Assembly: GCA_002292345.1 (NCBI GenBank)
Contig: DBBT01000029.1
Location: forward strand, 1-20,296
From: Opitutia bacterium UBA977
GTDB lineage: Bacteria; Verrucomicrobiota; Verrucomicrobiia; Opitutales; Coraliomargaritaceae
DNA length: 20,296 nucleotides
Direction of reading: 5' to 3'
Positions within the stretch are counted from its first letter, which is position 1, and each line of letters begins with the position of its first letter. Below, piece by piece: positions 1 to 7,789 of this stretch. The notes under the pieces are model-generated. The model made no database searches, had not been told where the DNA came from, and was given only the letters and a program-made list of their open reading frames with translations. A program made the position numbers and the translations under genes.

Positions 1-744
1 CTCATGGGCAACTACACCGAAATGAAGATGGATCATCGGATCTTCTCTCAAATGGGGGCCAATATGATTAATGGCGGCGACACTAAGTTCACGACCGAAA
101 CCAGCGGCATTGGCGATATCAAATTAGGTGGGCTCTACCGATTCTACCTCAAAGAAACCCGCAAAGCGCACCTCGGGCTAAGCCTCAGCCTGCCCACTGG
201 ATCAATCGATGAAAAAGACAAGACTCCAGCCATGGGCGGTGCCGCCAATCAGCAACTACCCGCCCCCATGCAACTCGGCTCCGGCACCTACGACCTGCTC
301 CCATCGCTGACCTATGTGCACCAATTCGACAACTGGTCTTACGGCGCACAAGCCAATGCGGTGATTCGCCTTGAGTGCGAAAATGACAATGGCTACCGAC
401 TCGGCGACGTCTGGGCCGCCACGGCATGGGCCGGCACCAACCTAAGCGAGTGGATCGGCCTCAACACAGGCCTTCATTACACCCACACCAGCAAACTCAA
501 GGGCAGCCAAGACGACGTCGGCACCATGGGGCCTAATGGCAAATCGGTCTCCACCGCCTACGAAAGCAACTATGGAGGCGAACGCCTAGATGCCATTTTT
601 GGTATCAACCTGTATGTCCCAAATGGCACCTTAAAAGGCCAGCGTATTGCTGTCGACCTACGCATGCCACTCTGGCAAGATCTCAATGGCTACCAGTTAG
701 AGGCCGACTACGTGCTTACTTTTGGCTGGCAGATGGCGTTCTAG
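1..744 (+). CDS. Outer-membrane beta-barrel protein, Phenol_MetA_deg-type (3' part)
   Basis: The reading frame is open from the first base, so the start and signal peptide lie outside the window; 247 codons are visible. The protein has alternating amphipathic strands rich in aromatic residues and Gly, the block 'TSGIGDIKLGGLYRF', a later 'YDLLPSLTYVHQ' and 'GYRLGD', and it ends in a C-terminal Phe (WQMAF), the usual recognition signal for outer-membrane barrel assembly. These blocks match the family annotated as 'transporter / MetA pathway of phenol degradation' (PF13557-like), whose members often occur near metal-resistance genes; the Met-rich start of the visible part (MGNYTEMKMDHR) fits that subgroup. 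The substrate is unknown. A separate binding-protein gene follows after 175 bases, but nothing shows they work together. Confidence 0.75.
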   Translation, partial: LMGNYTEMKMDHRIFSQMGANMINGGDTKFTTETSGIGDIKLGGLYRFYLKETRKAHLGLSLSLPTGSIDEKDKTPAMGGAANQQLPAPMQLGSGTYDLLPSLTYVHQFDNWSYGAQANAVIRLECENDNGYRLGDVWAATAWAGTNLSEWIGLNTGLHYTHTSKLKGSQDDVGTMGPNGKSVSTAYESNYGGERLDAIFGINLYVPNGTLKGQRIAVDLRMPLWQDLNGYQLEADYVLTFGWQMAF

Positions 745-919
745 ATAGCTGATCGTCGATCCAGCATCACTGATTAATAATAGCAAAGCACATCGCGGGC
801 GAATCGTGTATTTAGCCGCGGCTGTTGGGCGCCTACCACAATACCGATTAATGAACCGCAAAAAAACTTTTGTGTATTTTGTGCCTTCTGTAGTTAATCA
901 CTGTCCACAGTACTTTACC

Positions 920-1894
920 ATGTCCCGACTCCGCCATTTACCATGCCACCTAATTCTCGCTGCGCTGCTTCTGTGTGCGGTTGGAGCCTACGCACAAAAC
1001 CGTGAACTCCTCGGCGAATATCGTATCGGTATTGTCGGTCGCGACCAAGGCAATGCCATCTACCAAGCCACCTACCTCGGCGCCCTAGATGCTGCACGCG
1101 ATCTGAGCGAACAGTACTCGATCGACGTCGAGCTACTCGACTTCACGCCCAACGTCGAGCACGGCGGCAGTCAATCTGCCTCGCTTGCCGGCCTCTTCAT
1201 CGAAAACGCCGACGGCTTTATTATTAGCCCAGCAGAGCCCGAGGTAATTCGCTCGTCGATTGAATTTGCTCTAGAGCAGGAACAAGAAGTCGTCTTTTTC
1301 GAGAATCAAATCGCCGCAATTCAGCCGCTCGCTGCTTATATTGCCGATGAAGCAGCAGCAGGACGCCTCGCCGCCGAAGCCCTTCTCACAACACTTCCGA
1401 GCACAGGTAGAGTGGCGATACTTGTCAGCAATCACCCCAACCTTGGCATGCAAGACCGCCTCGTCGGCGCACGCGCAGCCCTCGGCTATCGGCGCATCGA
1501 AGCAGTTGTCTCCTGCGCGCCCGACTATCAATCTGCGATCGAGACCATTCATGCCACCCAAGAAGCTGACCAAAACGATTTAATTAAAGGTTGGCTCTTT
1601 CTCGGCGATTGGCCCCTGTTGGGTATGCCCGCGCTGCCTTGGAAACCGGGCGAACTGCCGTGCGTCGCCATCCAGTCGTCTCCTTCTGCTTTTATGTATA
1701 TCGATCAAGGCTACGTGAGTGCACTGATCGTTCACCCCTACTACGACTGGGGCAAGCTGAGCATGGCCGCGCTGGTCAACAAGCTGCACAAACAACAGAC
1801 TCCAGCAGAGCGAATCCAACACAACGCACCCCGCGTCATCGATTGGCGCAACCTGGAAAGCTACCGCGAAAGCTGGAAGACTTGGCTTAAATAA
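920..1894 (+). CDS. Periplasmic sugar-binding-type substrate-binding protein
   Basis: This 324-residue protein resembles the type 1 periplasmic binding fold (Peripla_BP_4 / RbsB-like). Residues 1-25 form a signal peptide (Arg-rich start, hydrophobic stretch LILAALLLCAVG, cleavage after AYA). The mature chain starts with the strand 'YRIGIVGRDQGNAIYQ', followed by 'ADGFIISPAEPEVI' near 98-110 and 'GRVAILVSNHPNLGMQDR' near 163-180, the usual core strands. The frame is open from an ATG at 806 and there is an ATG at 851, but the ATG at 920 places the signal peptide at the very N terminus, so I chose it. There is no Shine-Dalgarno site; the start context is tttaccATG, as at trpE. No permease or ATPase gene is adjacent, so it may be an orphan feeding a distant transporter or sensor kinase. 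The ligand cannot be told. The 175 bases upstream hold no other gene. Confidence 0.75.
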   Translation: MSRLRHLPCHLILAALLLCAVGAYAQNRELLGEYRIGIVGRDQGNAIYQATYLGALDAARDLSEQYSIDVELLDFTPNVEHGGSQSASLAGLFIENADGFIISPAEPEVIRSSIEFALEQEQEVVFFENQIAAIQPLAAYIADEAAAGRLAAEALLTTLPSTGRVAILVSNHPNLGMQDRLVGARAALGYRRIEAVVSCAPDYQSAIETIHATQEADQNDLIKGWLFLGDWPLLGMPALPWKPGELPCVAIQSSPSAFMYIDQGYVSALIVHPYYDWGKLSMAALVNKLHKQQTPAERIQHNAPRVIDWRNLESYRESWKTWLK

Positions 1895-1913
1895 TCACCA
1901 ACACGCCAATAAT

Positions 1914-1930
1914 GGGTCATCGTATGACTC
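1914..1930. other. Short-loop hairpin downstream of binding-protein gene
   Basis: The 7-base arms gggtcat and atgactc surround a 3-base loop (cgt), with one G-T pair on the + strand. It lies 20 bases after the binding-protein stop codon, in the gap between two convergent genes. There is no T-tract, so it is at best a weak 3'-end hairpin. Confidence 0.35.
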
Positions 1931-1980
1931 AAAAGATACCACCCATCTCGGCTTCGCGATCCACTGTCCACGTCAAAGGG

Positions 1981-2011
1981 CGGAGGTGTCTTAGTCGCTA
2001 AGACTCGGAGG
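1981..2011. repeat. Perfect hairpin flanked by cggagg direct repeats
   Basis: A perfect 7-base inverted repeat, gtcttag (1988-1994) and ctaagac (1998-2004), with loop tcg is bracketed by cggagg at 1981-1986 and again at 2006-2011. It sits in the convergent gap between the binding-protein gene and the glycosyltransferase gene, 31 bases past the glycosyltransferase stop as read on that gene's strand. It could be a bidirectional transcript-end hairpin or a copy of a dispersed palindrome. No T-run follows on either strand. Confidence 0.4.
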
Positions 2012-2041
2012 CATTCGTGGAGTTAGGCCGAACATCAGCTA

Positions 2042-2917
2042 TCATTCATTACTCATATAATGAGAGTGCTTTTCTTTGATTTTCAACCGTATCTGGTAAA
2101 AGTAAATCGCCTTGCCCAGCGCGAAATGAAAGCCCGCCGCCCCATCGAGAAAGCCGCCCTTAAAAATGTATCCACGAATAAAATACACTGGCGCCGCCCA
2201 CCATTTGGCTATGTGCCGATACTTCGCCTGCTGGCGTGGCGTGAGGCCGCGCCACTCGTGACTCTTCACTTCGCACTTTTTGCCACTTAGGCAAAGAGTG
2301 CGGCTGGCTTCCCAGCTCGCATATTCATTGTGTTTGGCGATGTAGTGATGAAGGCCGCGATATTCATTATGCTCAATCTGTGCCCTAATCTCGCCAATTG
2401 CGCCCTCCAACACAGGATGCTCATGAATTTCCATATCCAACGCACTCCATTGATTCTCTTCAATTCGCTCATACGCGCCCGCGCCAACACGGAACAGCGC
2501 CAACTTATTAAACTCATCACCGTGTCGCAATTGTTTTCCCAAAAACCAGCGCTCATAGTTAAGCCAAAATCCGACACAGTCAGTATCCTGCAATACATCT
2601 GCCAATTCCGCCTTAAATGCCTCTGAGATGAATTCATCCGCATCCAGAAACAGCACCCACTTAGTGCTGAATTTATAAGTCTGTAATACCCAATTGCGCT
2701 TCTTCGGGAACTGGCCATTCCAGTCAAAGACCAGCACCTCTGCCCTCGCTTCACGCGCGATTGAGCACGTCGCATCGGAACTCCCAGAGTCCACCACCAC
2801 AATTTTGCCAAAGCCGTCCAGCCGTCCGAGGCAAACTGGTAGATTGGTCGCCTCATTTTTAACCGGGATGACTACCGTGACGTCGTTCAATAATATTTTT
2901 AAGGTAGATTCTGACAT
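2042..2917 (-). CDS. Family 2 glycosyltransferase (WaaE-like)
   Basis: The 291-residue protein has a GT-A fold signature: 'VTVVIPVKNEATNLP' (13-27), 'VVDSGSSDAT' (41-50), a 'PKKRNW' block (71-76) and the metal/nucleotide-sugar binding DXD motif as 'LDADE' (91-95). The C-terminal part contains 'HHYIAKHNEYASWEA' (190-204) and a 'FIRGYIFKGGFLDG' segment, both typical of the WaaE/KdtX-like branch that adds a hexose to lipopolysaccharide core or a surface glycan. It probably acts at the cytoplasmic face of the inner membrane. The start ATG at 2917 has no Shine-Dalgarno site. The gene lies 13 bases after the stop of an unrecognised frame on the same strand, so the two may share a transcript. Local base composition looks AT-richer than the flanking genes. 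Donor and acceptor are unknown. Confidence 0.82.
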   Translation of the reverse strand: MSESTLKILLNDVTVVIPVKNEATNLPVCLGRLDGFGKIVVVDSGSSDATCSIAREARAEVLVFDWNGQFPKKRNWVLQTYKFSTKWVLFLDADEFISEAFKAELADVLQDTDCVGFWLNYERWFLGKQLRHGDEFNKLALFRVGAGAYERIEENQWSALDMEIHEHPVLEGAIGEIRAQIEHNEYRGLHHYIAKHNEYASWEASRTLCLSGKKCEVKSHEWRGLTPRQQAKYRHIAKWWAAPVYFIRGYIFKGGFLDGAAGFHFALGKAIYFYQIRLKIKEKHSHYMSNE

Positions 2918-2930
2918 TTTATAAATAGGC

Positions 2931-3179
2931 TTAGTTAAGCGTCTCGGTAATTAAGGGATAGTGCCCGGCAATACACTCAAAGTCCCGCTCTTTATGAAAA
3001 ATCACTCCAGCCGCTGGGATCGACGATACCTCACCTCTCAAATCTTTCTTTAGGTGAAATAACTGTGCCAACTGAACGTTGTTTTGAGTGTGAAATGCTC
3101 GGTTGATTTGTCGCCTAGTGAGCTTTGGCCCCTGACTGACCAGGCCAACGTCGAGTTTAATCATCGTCCCACTCATCAA
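2931..3179 (-). CDS. Hypothetical protein, 82 residues, probably a gene remnant
   Basis: The frame opens with TTG at 3179 and ATG at 3176 and encodes a basic, mostly soluble chain containing 'GPKLTRRQINRAF', 'NNVQLAQLFHLKKD' and 'GVIFHKERDF'. I do not recognise it; the NNVQLAQLF block is loosely like the end of cell-surface sulfotransferases, which is only a guess. It ends 13 bases before the glycosyltransferase gene. The codons directly upstream are in the same frame, separated only by a TAA at 3180-3182, and remain open back to 3374. This makes it likely that the piece is the 3' half of a gene broken by a nonsense change, although an independent small gene is possible. Confidence 0.35.
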   Translation of the reverse strand: MMSGTMIKLDVGLVSQGPKLTRRQINRAFHTQNNVQLAQLFHLKKDLRGEVSSIPAAGVIFHKERDFECIAGHYPLITETLN

Positions 3180-3374
3180 TTAAAATTCCGCCAATAGCTT
3201 CATTAGGTCAATTTCTATTTTACAACCAAACAACTCCAGCCACTTCCTCTCCAGCGCCCCGACCTGCCGCGTATAAATCTCAAGCACGCGCAGGAAGCAG
3301 TGCTCCGACAAACCCCGCAGCATGGCCATTCTGGTTTTTTCAGAGTTGCTGCTGACAATACTTTTGCCTCTGGA
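3180..3374 (-). pseudogene. Upstream fragment in frame with the 2931-3179 reading frame
   Basis: Sixty-four codons are open between TAG (3375-3377) and TAA (3180-3182). An ATG at 3329 would give a 49-residue peptide with an amphipathic helical look (LRGLSEHCFLRVLEIYTRQ, then 'ALERKWLELFG'). The frame is the same as that of 2931-3179, so one point change at the TAA would fuse them into one chain of about 130-147 residues. I read this as a decayed 5' part of that gene. A start farther upstream would run into the PIG-L gene on the other strand, so the original N terminus may already be lost. No function is assigned. Confidence 0.3.
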
Positions 3375-3402
3375 CTAAACTTGCCCACACACTAGACGCA
3401 TC

Positions 3403-4248
3403 ATGACTGCTGCAGCCAACAATTTTTCTGATCTCTTTATTCCAGACGAGGTAGTGAAGCCCGAAGCGTATGCACGATGCTCGCATCTGGCAGTCGGCGC
3501 CCATCAGGACGACCTCGAGTTTATGGCCTTCCATGGAATCAACTCTTGCTACGGCGACGATGGCCTCTGGTTTGGTGGTGTGACTTGCACCGATGGTGGC
3601 GGCAGCTCACGCACAGGGAAATATGCGGACTACACCGACGATCAAATCAAGATGGTTCGACTCGAAGAGCAACGCAACGCTGCCAAAATCGGCGAGTATA
3701 GTTTCGTCAACCAACTCGGGCTCGCCAGCTCAACTATCAAGGACCCCGAGCAACGCGGCACACTAGTTGATCAGCTCGAAACCATTGTCTCGCAAACACA
3801 GCCAGACGTGCTCTACACCCACAATCCAGCCGACAAGCATGGTTCGCATATCGCCGTTTGCCTCGCTGTGCTCGAAGCAGTCCGCCGGGTGCCGCCTTTT
3901 TCTCGCCCAAAAAAAGTCTATGGCTGCGAAGTGTGGCGCGATCTCGACTGGTTGTGCGATGACGACAAGATCGCGCTCGACGTGAGCGGCAACACCGAGC
4001 TCGCCGACAAGCTCAACGCCTGCTTCGACTCGCAAATCGCTGGCGGTAAAAACTACGGTGAGGCGGTGATGGGCCGCCGTAAGGCTAACGCCACATTTTC
4101 CAATTCGCACGCCATCGATATTATTGATCAACTTTGGTTCGCGATGGACCTGACGCCTCTGGTCGAAGACGAAACAATGGACATTAAAGAATTCGTGAAG
4201 GCCAAAATCACACGCTTTGAGGAAAGCGTGCTCGACGCGCTCAGCTGA
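3403..4248 (+). CDS. PIG-L / LmbE family N-deacetylase
   Basis: A 281-residue protein of the zinc-dependent PIG-L deacetylase family, which removes acetyl groups from N-acetylglucosaminyl or similar amino-sugar substrates. The metal site is visible as 'VGAHQDDLEF' (31-40; the family's AHPDDE, with H34, the catalytic Asp 36 and D37) and as 'THNPADKHGSHIA' (139-151; H140, D144, H146, H149). The length is normal for the family. The ATG at 3403 follows gcatc with no Shine-Dalgarno site. It lies 86 bases upstream of purE on the same strand and could be co-transcribed, but no purine-related role is known for the family. Bacillithiol-type BshB, mycothiol-type MshB or surface-glycan deacetylation are all possible; the sequence does not decide. 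Confidence 0.85.
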   Translation: MTAAANNFSDLFIPDEVVKPEAYARCSHLAVGAHQDDLEFMAFHGINSCYGDDGLWFGGVTCTDGGGSSRTGKYADYTDDQIKMVRLEEQRNAAKIGEYSFVNQLGLASSTIKDPEQRGTLVDQLETIVSQTQPDVLYTHNPADKHGSHIAVCLAVLEAVRRVPPFSRPKKVYGCEVWRDLDWLCDDDKIALDVSGNTELADKLNACFDSQIAGGKNYGEAVMGRRKANATFSNSHAIDIIDQLWFAMDLTPLVEDETMDIKEFVKAKITRFEESVLDALS

Positions 4249-4334
4249 ACCGTCGTTAGTCACCGATTTCAGGCAGCAACGAAATGGTTCGATCCGTGGT
4301 TGAATTCCTCGCCGAAATCCGCTTTTCTTGCTCT

Positions 4335-4838
4335 ATGGAAGCAAATGCGAACAATGCCGTCGTCGGAATTATCATGGGCAGTCAGTCAGACTGGTCCACT
4401 ATGGGTGAGGCTGCTGCCCTACTCAAACAGCTGAAAATACCCTTCGAAACGAAGATCGTCAGCGCGCACCGCACGCCGCAACTACTAAATTCGTATGCCG
4501 AAACCGCAGAGGCGCGTGGGATCCAAATTATTATTGCTGGCGCTGGTGGTGCTGCGCACCTTCCAGGGATGACCGCTGCGGTAACACATCTCCCCGTGCT
4601 CGGCGTGCCGGTGCAATCCAAAGCACTCAGTGGCCAAGACTCACTTCTTTCGATTGTGCAAATGCCTGCAGGCATCCCAGTTATGACGCTCGCGATTGGC
4701 GTTGCGGGCGCGAAAAATGCCGCACTCTCGGCCGCATCTATTCTTTCACTCAACGACGCGGACGTTCGCGAACGCCTCAAAGCCTTCCGCGAAAACCAGA
4801 CCAACACGGTGCTCGCCACTGAGCTCCCCGAGGCCTAA
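4335..4838 (+). CDS. purE: N5-carboxyaminoimidazole ribonucleotide mutase (PurE)
   Basis: PurE class I catalyses N5-CAIR to CAIR in de novo purine synthesis, downstream of PurK. The 167-residue chain from the ATG at 4335 has the usual length. Signature blocks are 'GSQSDW' (15-20), 'SAHRTP' (43-48, His45 being the catalytic His), and '[10 protein letters not shown]' (69-78). The frame is open from an ATG at 4284, but the extra 17 residues would be unlike the family, so the inner ATG is preferred. No Shine-Dalgarno site precedes it. The stop is 61 bases before the purK start, so the two genes form the standard purEK pair. The presence of purK confirms the mutase (class I) route rather than the direct AIR carboxylase of animals. 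Confidence 0.95.
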   Translation: MEANANNAVVGIIMGSQSDWSTMGEAAALLKQLKIPFETKIVSAHRTPQLLNSYAETAEARGIQIIIAGAGGAAHLPGMTAAVTHLPVLGVPVQSKALSGQDSLLSIVQMPAGIPVMTLAIGVAGAKNAALSAASILSLNDADVRERLKAFRENQTNTVLATELPEA

Positions 4839-4899
4839 CTCATGGGGTGGAAATGACAGAGCATTTCCACGCGATTACCATCAGGGACCAATTTTCAGT

Positions 4900-6042
4900 A
4901 TGATTACACCAGGCAGCACCATTGGAATTCTCGGCGGCGGCCAACTTGGGCGCATGCTCATCCTCGCCGGCCGTTCACTCGGCTATCGCTTTCACATCTT
5001 TGAGCCCTCTGGCCCTTGCACTGCAGGTATGGTGGCCGACCACGAGGTCAACGCGCCCTACTCCGACGAAGCCGCACTGCGCACATTTGCCGAAGGGGTC
5101 GACATCATCACCCTAGAATTTGAAAATATCCCCGCTAAGGTGTTGGATATGCTCAGCGCCATTAAGCCAGTGCTACCAGGTCGCGAAGCGCTGCACATTT
5201 GCCAACATCGCCAACGCGAGAAGGATTTCCTCAAAGAAAATGACCTGCCCTGCGTGCCTTTCGAATATGCGGACTCGGCGGACAGCTTAAAAACAGCGAT
5301 CGCGGCCATCGGCTTTCCTTGCGTGATCAAAACAGCTGCCTTCGGCTACGACGGCAAAGGCCAGATCAAGTTGAACAACGCCGATGAAGCGGCTGACACC
5401 GATTATCTTTGGAACTATCTCGAGCGCCCACCACGCGTGGTCGTTGAAAAGTGGATTCATCACATCGGCGAGTTCTCAGTGGTCTGCGCCCGTAAGGCTG
5501 ACGGCACCAAAAGCACTTTTCCTATGTCGGAAAATGTGCATGTGCACCACATCCTGCACGCCTCAATTGTGCCGGCTCGTATCACGCCGGCTACCCGCGA
5601 CGCTGGCGAAGCCCTTGCTCGCGAGATTGCCGATAAACTCGACGTCGTCGGCCTGATCGCCGTGGAGCTCTTTCTACACGAAGATGGGCACCTGATTATT
5701 AACGAGATGGCACCGCGCCCGCACAACTCTGGGCATTACACGATCGACGGCTGCATCACCTCACAATTTGAGCAACATATCCGCGCAGTCACCGACTTGC
5801 CCTTCGGCTCTACCGAGCTGAAAAGCGTCACTGTTATGATCAATTTACTCGGCGATATCTGGAACGGCAGCGAGCCGGACTGGTCTGGGTTACTCAGCGA
5901 TCCACATGTTAAACTACACCTTTACGACAAAGGCGAAGCCCGCCCAGGCCGAAAAATGGGGCACTTTTGCGTAGTCGGCGACGATATTGAGAAGGCTCTC
6001 GAAAGCGCCGAAACCCACTTTAAGCGCCTGAACGGGAAATAA
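4900..6042 (+). CDS. purK: N5-carboxyaminoimidazole ribonucleotide synthase (PurK)
   Basis: An ATP-grasp enzyme that makes N5-CAIR from AIR, bicarbonate and ATP, the substrate of PurE encoded just upstream. The 380-residue product from the ATG at 4900 begins directly with the family N terminus 'IGILGGGQLGRM' (8-19). Other marks are 'TLEFENIP' (71-78), the ATP-binding loop 'KTAAFGYDGKGQ' (144-155) and the metal/phosphate block 'NEMAPRPHNSGHYT' in the C-terminal half. The frame is open back to 4696 inside purE, but that extension would only be out-of-frame purE codons. A weak 'agggac' lies upstream, too far away to be a good ribosome-binding site. A terminator-like nested repeat follows 9 bases after the stop, so purK appears to be the last gene of its unit. 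Confidence 0.95.
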   Translation: MITPGSTIGILGGGQLGRMLILAGRSLGYRFHIFEPSGPCTAGMVADHEVNAPYSDEAALRTFAEGVDIITLEFENIPAKVLDMLSAIKPVLPGREALHICQHRQREKDFLKENDLPCVPFEYADSADSLKTAIAAIGFPCVIKTAAFGYDGKGQIKLNNADEAADTDYLWNYLERPPRVVVEKWIHHIGEFSVVCARKADGTKSTFPMSENVHVHHILHASIVPARITPATRDAGEALAREIADKLDVVGLIAVELFLHEDGHLIINEMAPRPHNSGHYTIDGCITSQFEQHIRAVTDLPFGSTELKSVTVMINLLGDIWNGSEPDWSGLLSDPHVKLHLYDKGEARPGRKMGHFCVVGDDIEKALESAETHFKRLNGK

Positions 6043-6051
6043 ACGTCTCCT

Positions 6052-6122
6052 TAGAAGCGACACTCTTGTCGCTTTTTAACGATGCACCTACCCGCAGCAA
6101 AGCGACAAGAGTGTCGTTTCTA
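6052..6122. repeat. Nested inverted repeat (REP/MITE-like) after purK
   Basis: Two 24-base arms, 6052-6075 and 6099-6122, are inverted copies of each other with one mismatch (opposite 6117). Each arm is itself a palindrome: gcgaca-ctct-tgtcgc in the left arm (6057-6072) and the reverse in the right. The 23 bases between them carry no other pattern. This palindrome-of-palindromes layout is like repetitive extragenic palindrome pairs or a very small hairpin-forming element. Only one copy is in this window, so whether it is dispersed in the genome cannot be judged here. Confidence 0.7.
6055..6077 (+). terminator. Rho-independent terminator of purEK
   Basis: The left arm of the nested repeat folds alone: aagcgaca (6055-6062) pairs with tgtcgctt (6067-6074) over a ctct loop, and the T-run continues to 6077. 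It starts 13 bases after the purK stop codon. Confidence 0.6.
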
Positions 6123-6209
6123 CCTCTCGTAAAATTTATTCGACGTGCCGCGTTCAAAGCCCAACGTTGCTTTGCCATCTACGGCAGACCCCCGTCGTAG
6201 TCTTTTACC

Positions 6210-7700
6210 ATGAATATCCAACCTTCCAGATCCGCATTCGAAGCTCTCGCTAAGCAAGGCAACACCGTGCCGGTGTATCTAGACTTGACCGCAGACTGCG
6301 AAACGCCGCTGGGGGCCTATTCGAAGATTCGCGAAAACGGCCCAGCATTCCTATTTGAGTCCATCGTCGGCGGCGAACGCGTCAGCCGCTTCTCTTTTTT
6401 AGGCAGCAACCCGCGTAAGGTTATCCGAGTCTTTGAAGACGAGGCCACGATTACACATAAATGCGGAAAGGTTGAGACACTCAAGACCCCCGAAGATCCG
6501 CTCAAGATCATCGAAGCCGAAATGGCCCGCTACCACCCCGTACACCTGCCTGGCATGCCGCCATTTACTGGAGGTGCTGTCGGATTTGTCGGTCACGAGT
6601 ATGTTCACTACGTGGAGCCCACAATTCCAAAGCCAAACGAGAATCCGCTGCAAGTGCCCATTTTGTATTATCTGATTACAGATTCGGTCGTGATCTTTGA
6701 CCACGTGCGCCAAGTGCTGCGCGTTTGCGTCAATGCCCACATCGAAGGCGACGAAACTTTGGCTTACGATCGAGCCGTAGCGGAAATTGTGGATATCTGT
6801 GAACAACTCGACCAGCCCCAGCCGCTAATGCACCGGGAACTCGCTGATCCCGGTGAAATTACAGTGCCAGCCGGCAACTACACGCCAGACCGATTCAAAG
6901 CCGCCGTCGACACCGTCAAAGAATACGTTCGCTCAGGAGACGTCATCCAAACCGTGCTATCGCAACGCTTTGAAAAGGAATTCAAACCCAGCCCAGTTGA
7001 CCTCTACCGCGCCCTGCGCACGGTCAATCCGTCTCCCTACATGTTTCTAATGGAAGACGCCGATTTCTCGGTCGTCGGCGCGTCCCCTGAAGTACATGTG
7101 CGCCTCACTGACAATAAGGTAGAAATCCGCCCAATCGCAGGGACTAGGCACCGCGGAAAGGACGAAGCAGAAGACCGGGTACTAGAAAAGGACCTCCTAG
7201 CCGACGAGAAAGAATGCGCTGAACACCTGATGCTCGTCGATTTAGCCCGCAATGACATCGGCCGCGTCTGTGAATACGGCTCGGTACATGTACCAGACTA
7301 TATGACAATCGAACGTTATTCACACGTTATGCACATTGTTTCACAAGTCATCGGAACGATCTCTAAAGATAAGACCGCATACGACTTGATGCGCGCCACA
7401 TTCCCTGCAGGCACGCTCAGCGGAGCCCCTAAAGTCAGAGCACTACAAATTATTGCCGAGCTCGAACAAAGCCAACGCGGTGTTTACGGCGGTGCACTCG
7501 GCTATTTTGGCTTCGAAGGCAATCACGACTCTTGCATCGGCATTCGCACCGCAGTGATCAAGGATGGCCATATTTACATTCAGTCAGGCGCTGGGATCGT
7601 GGCCGATTCGGTCCCTGAAAATGAATTTATGGAAACGGTGAATAAAGCCAAAGGGATGCTCAAAGCCGTGTCACTAGCCGAACAAATGTTTAAAAACTAG
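6210..7700 (+). CDS. trpE: Anthranilate synthase component I (TrpE)
   Basis: This 496-residue protein converts chorismate to anthranilate, the first committed step of tryptophan synthesis, using ammonia from a TrpG partner that is not in this window. The N-terminal regulatory domain has 'FLFES' (47-51), the position of the LLES tryptophan-feedback motif. The chorismate-binding domain shows 'IAGTRHRGK' (309-317), 'DLARNDIGRV', 'PAGTLSGAPK' (399-408) and 'IQSGAGIVADS' near 457-468. The pattern fits TrpE better than PabB. The ATG at 6210 has no Shine-Dalgarno site; the box TAGTCT ends 6 bases before it, so a leaderless transcript is conceivable. I see no Trp-rich leader peptide upstream. It stands alone, with the sigma factor gene 89 bases downstream on the same strand. 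Confidence 0.93.
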   Translation: MNIQPSRSAFEALAKQGNTVPVYLDLTADCETPLGAYSKIRENGPAFLFESIVGGERVSRFSFLGSNPRKVIRVFEDEATITHKCGKVETLKTPEDPLKIIEAEMARYHPVHLPGMPPFTGGAVGFVGHEYVHYVEPTIPKPNENPLQVPILYYLITDSVVIFDHVRQVLRVCVNAHIEGDETLAYDRAVAEIVDICEQLDQPQPLMHRELADPGEITVPAGNYTPDRFKAAVDTVKEYVRSGDVIQTVLSQRFEKEFKPSPVDLYRALRTVNPSPYMFLMEDADFSVVGASPEVHVRLTDNKVEIRPIAGTRHRGKDEAEDRVLEKDLLADEKECAEHLMLVDLARNDIGRVCEYGSVHVPDYMTIERYSHVMHIVSQVIGTISKDKTAYDLMRATFPAGTLSGAPKVRALQIIAELEQSQRGVYGGALGYFGFEGNHDSCIGIRTAVIKDGHIYIQSGAGIVADSVPENEFMETVNKAKGMLKAVSLAEQMFKN

Positions 7701-7789
7701 AATAATGTTATTTATTTTGTAAGGGGCATTAGGGTCGTCCGATAAGTTTATGTTCTTGGAATGTATTAACGACCTAACCTTAGCGAAAT

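Noticed and set aside
1970..1983. acgtcaaagggcg, identical over 13 bases to a part of the f1 phage origin as I recall it
   Set aside because: The identity stops on both sides, so it is chance similarity and not vector or phage sequence.
3763..4263. Open frame of 166 codons antisense to the PIG-L gene
   Set aside because: The PIG-L frame has clear metal-site motifs; the reverse frame is a codon-bias shadow.
6179..6203. Weak stem ctacg...cgtag just upstream of trpE, considered as a trp attenuator
   Set aside because: Only five pairs, no T-run of useful length, no Trp-codon leader peptide and no tandem competing stems.
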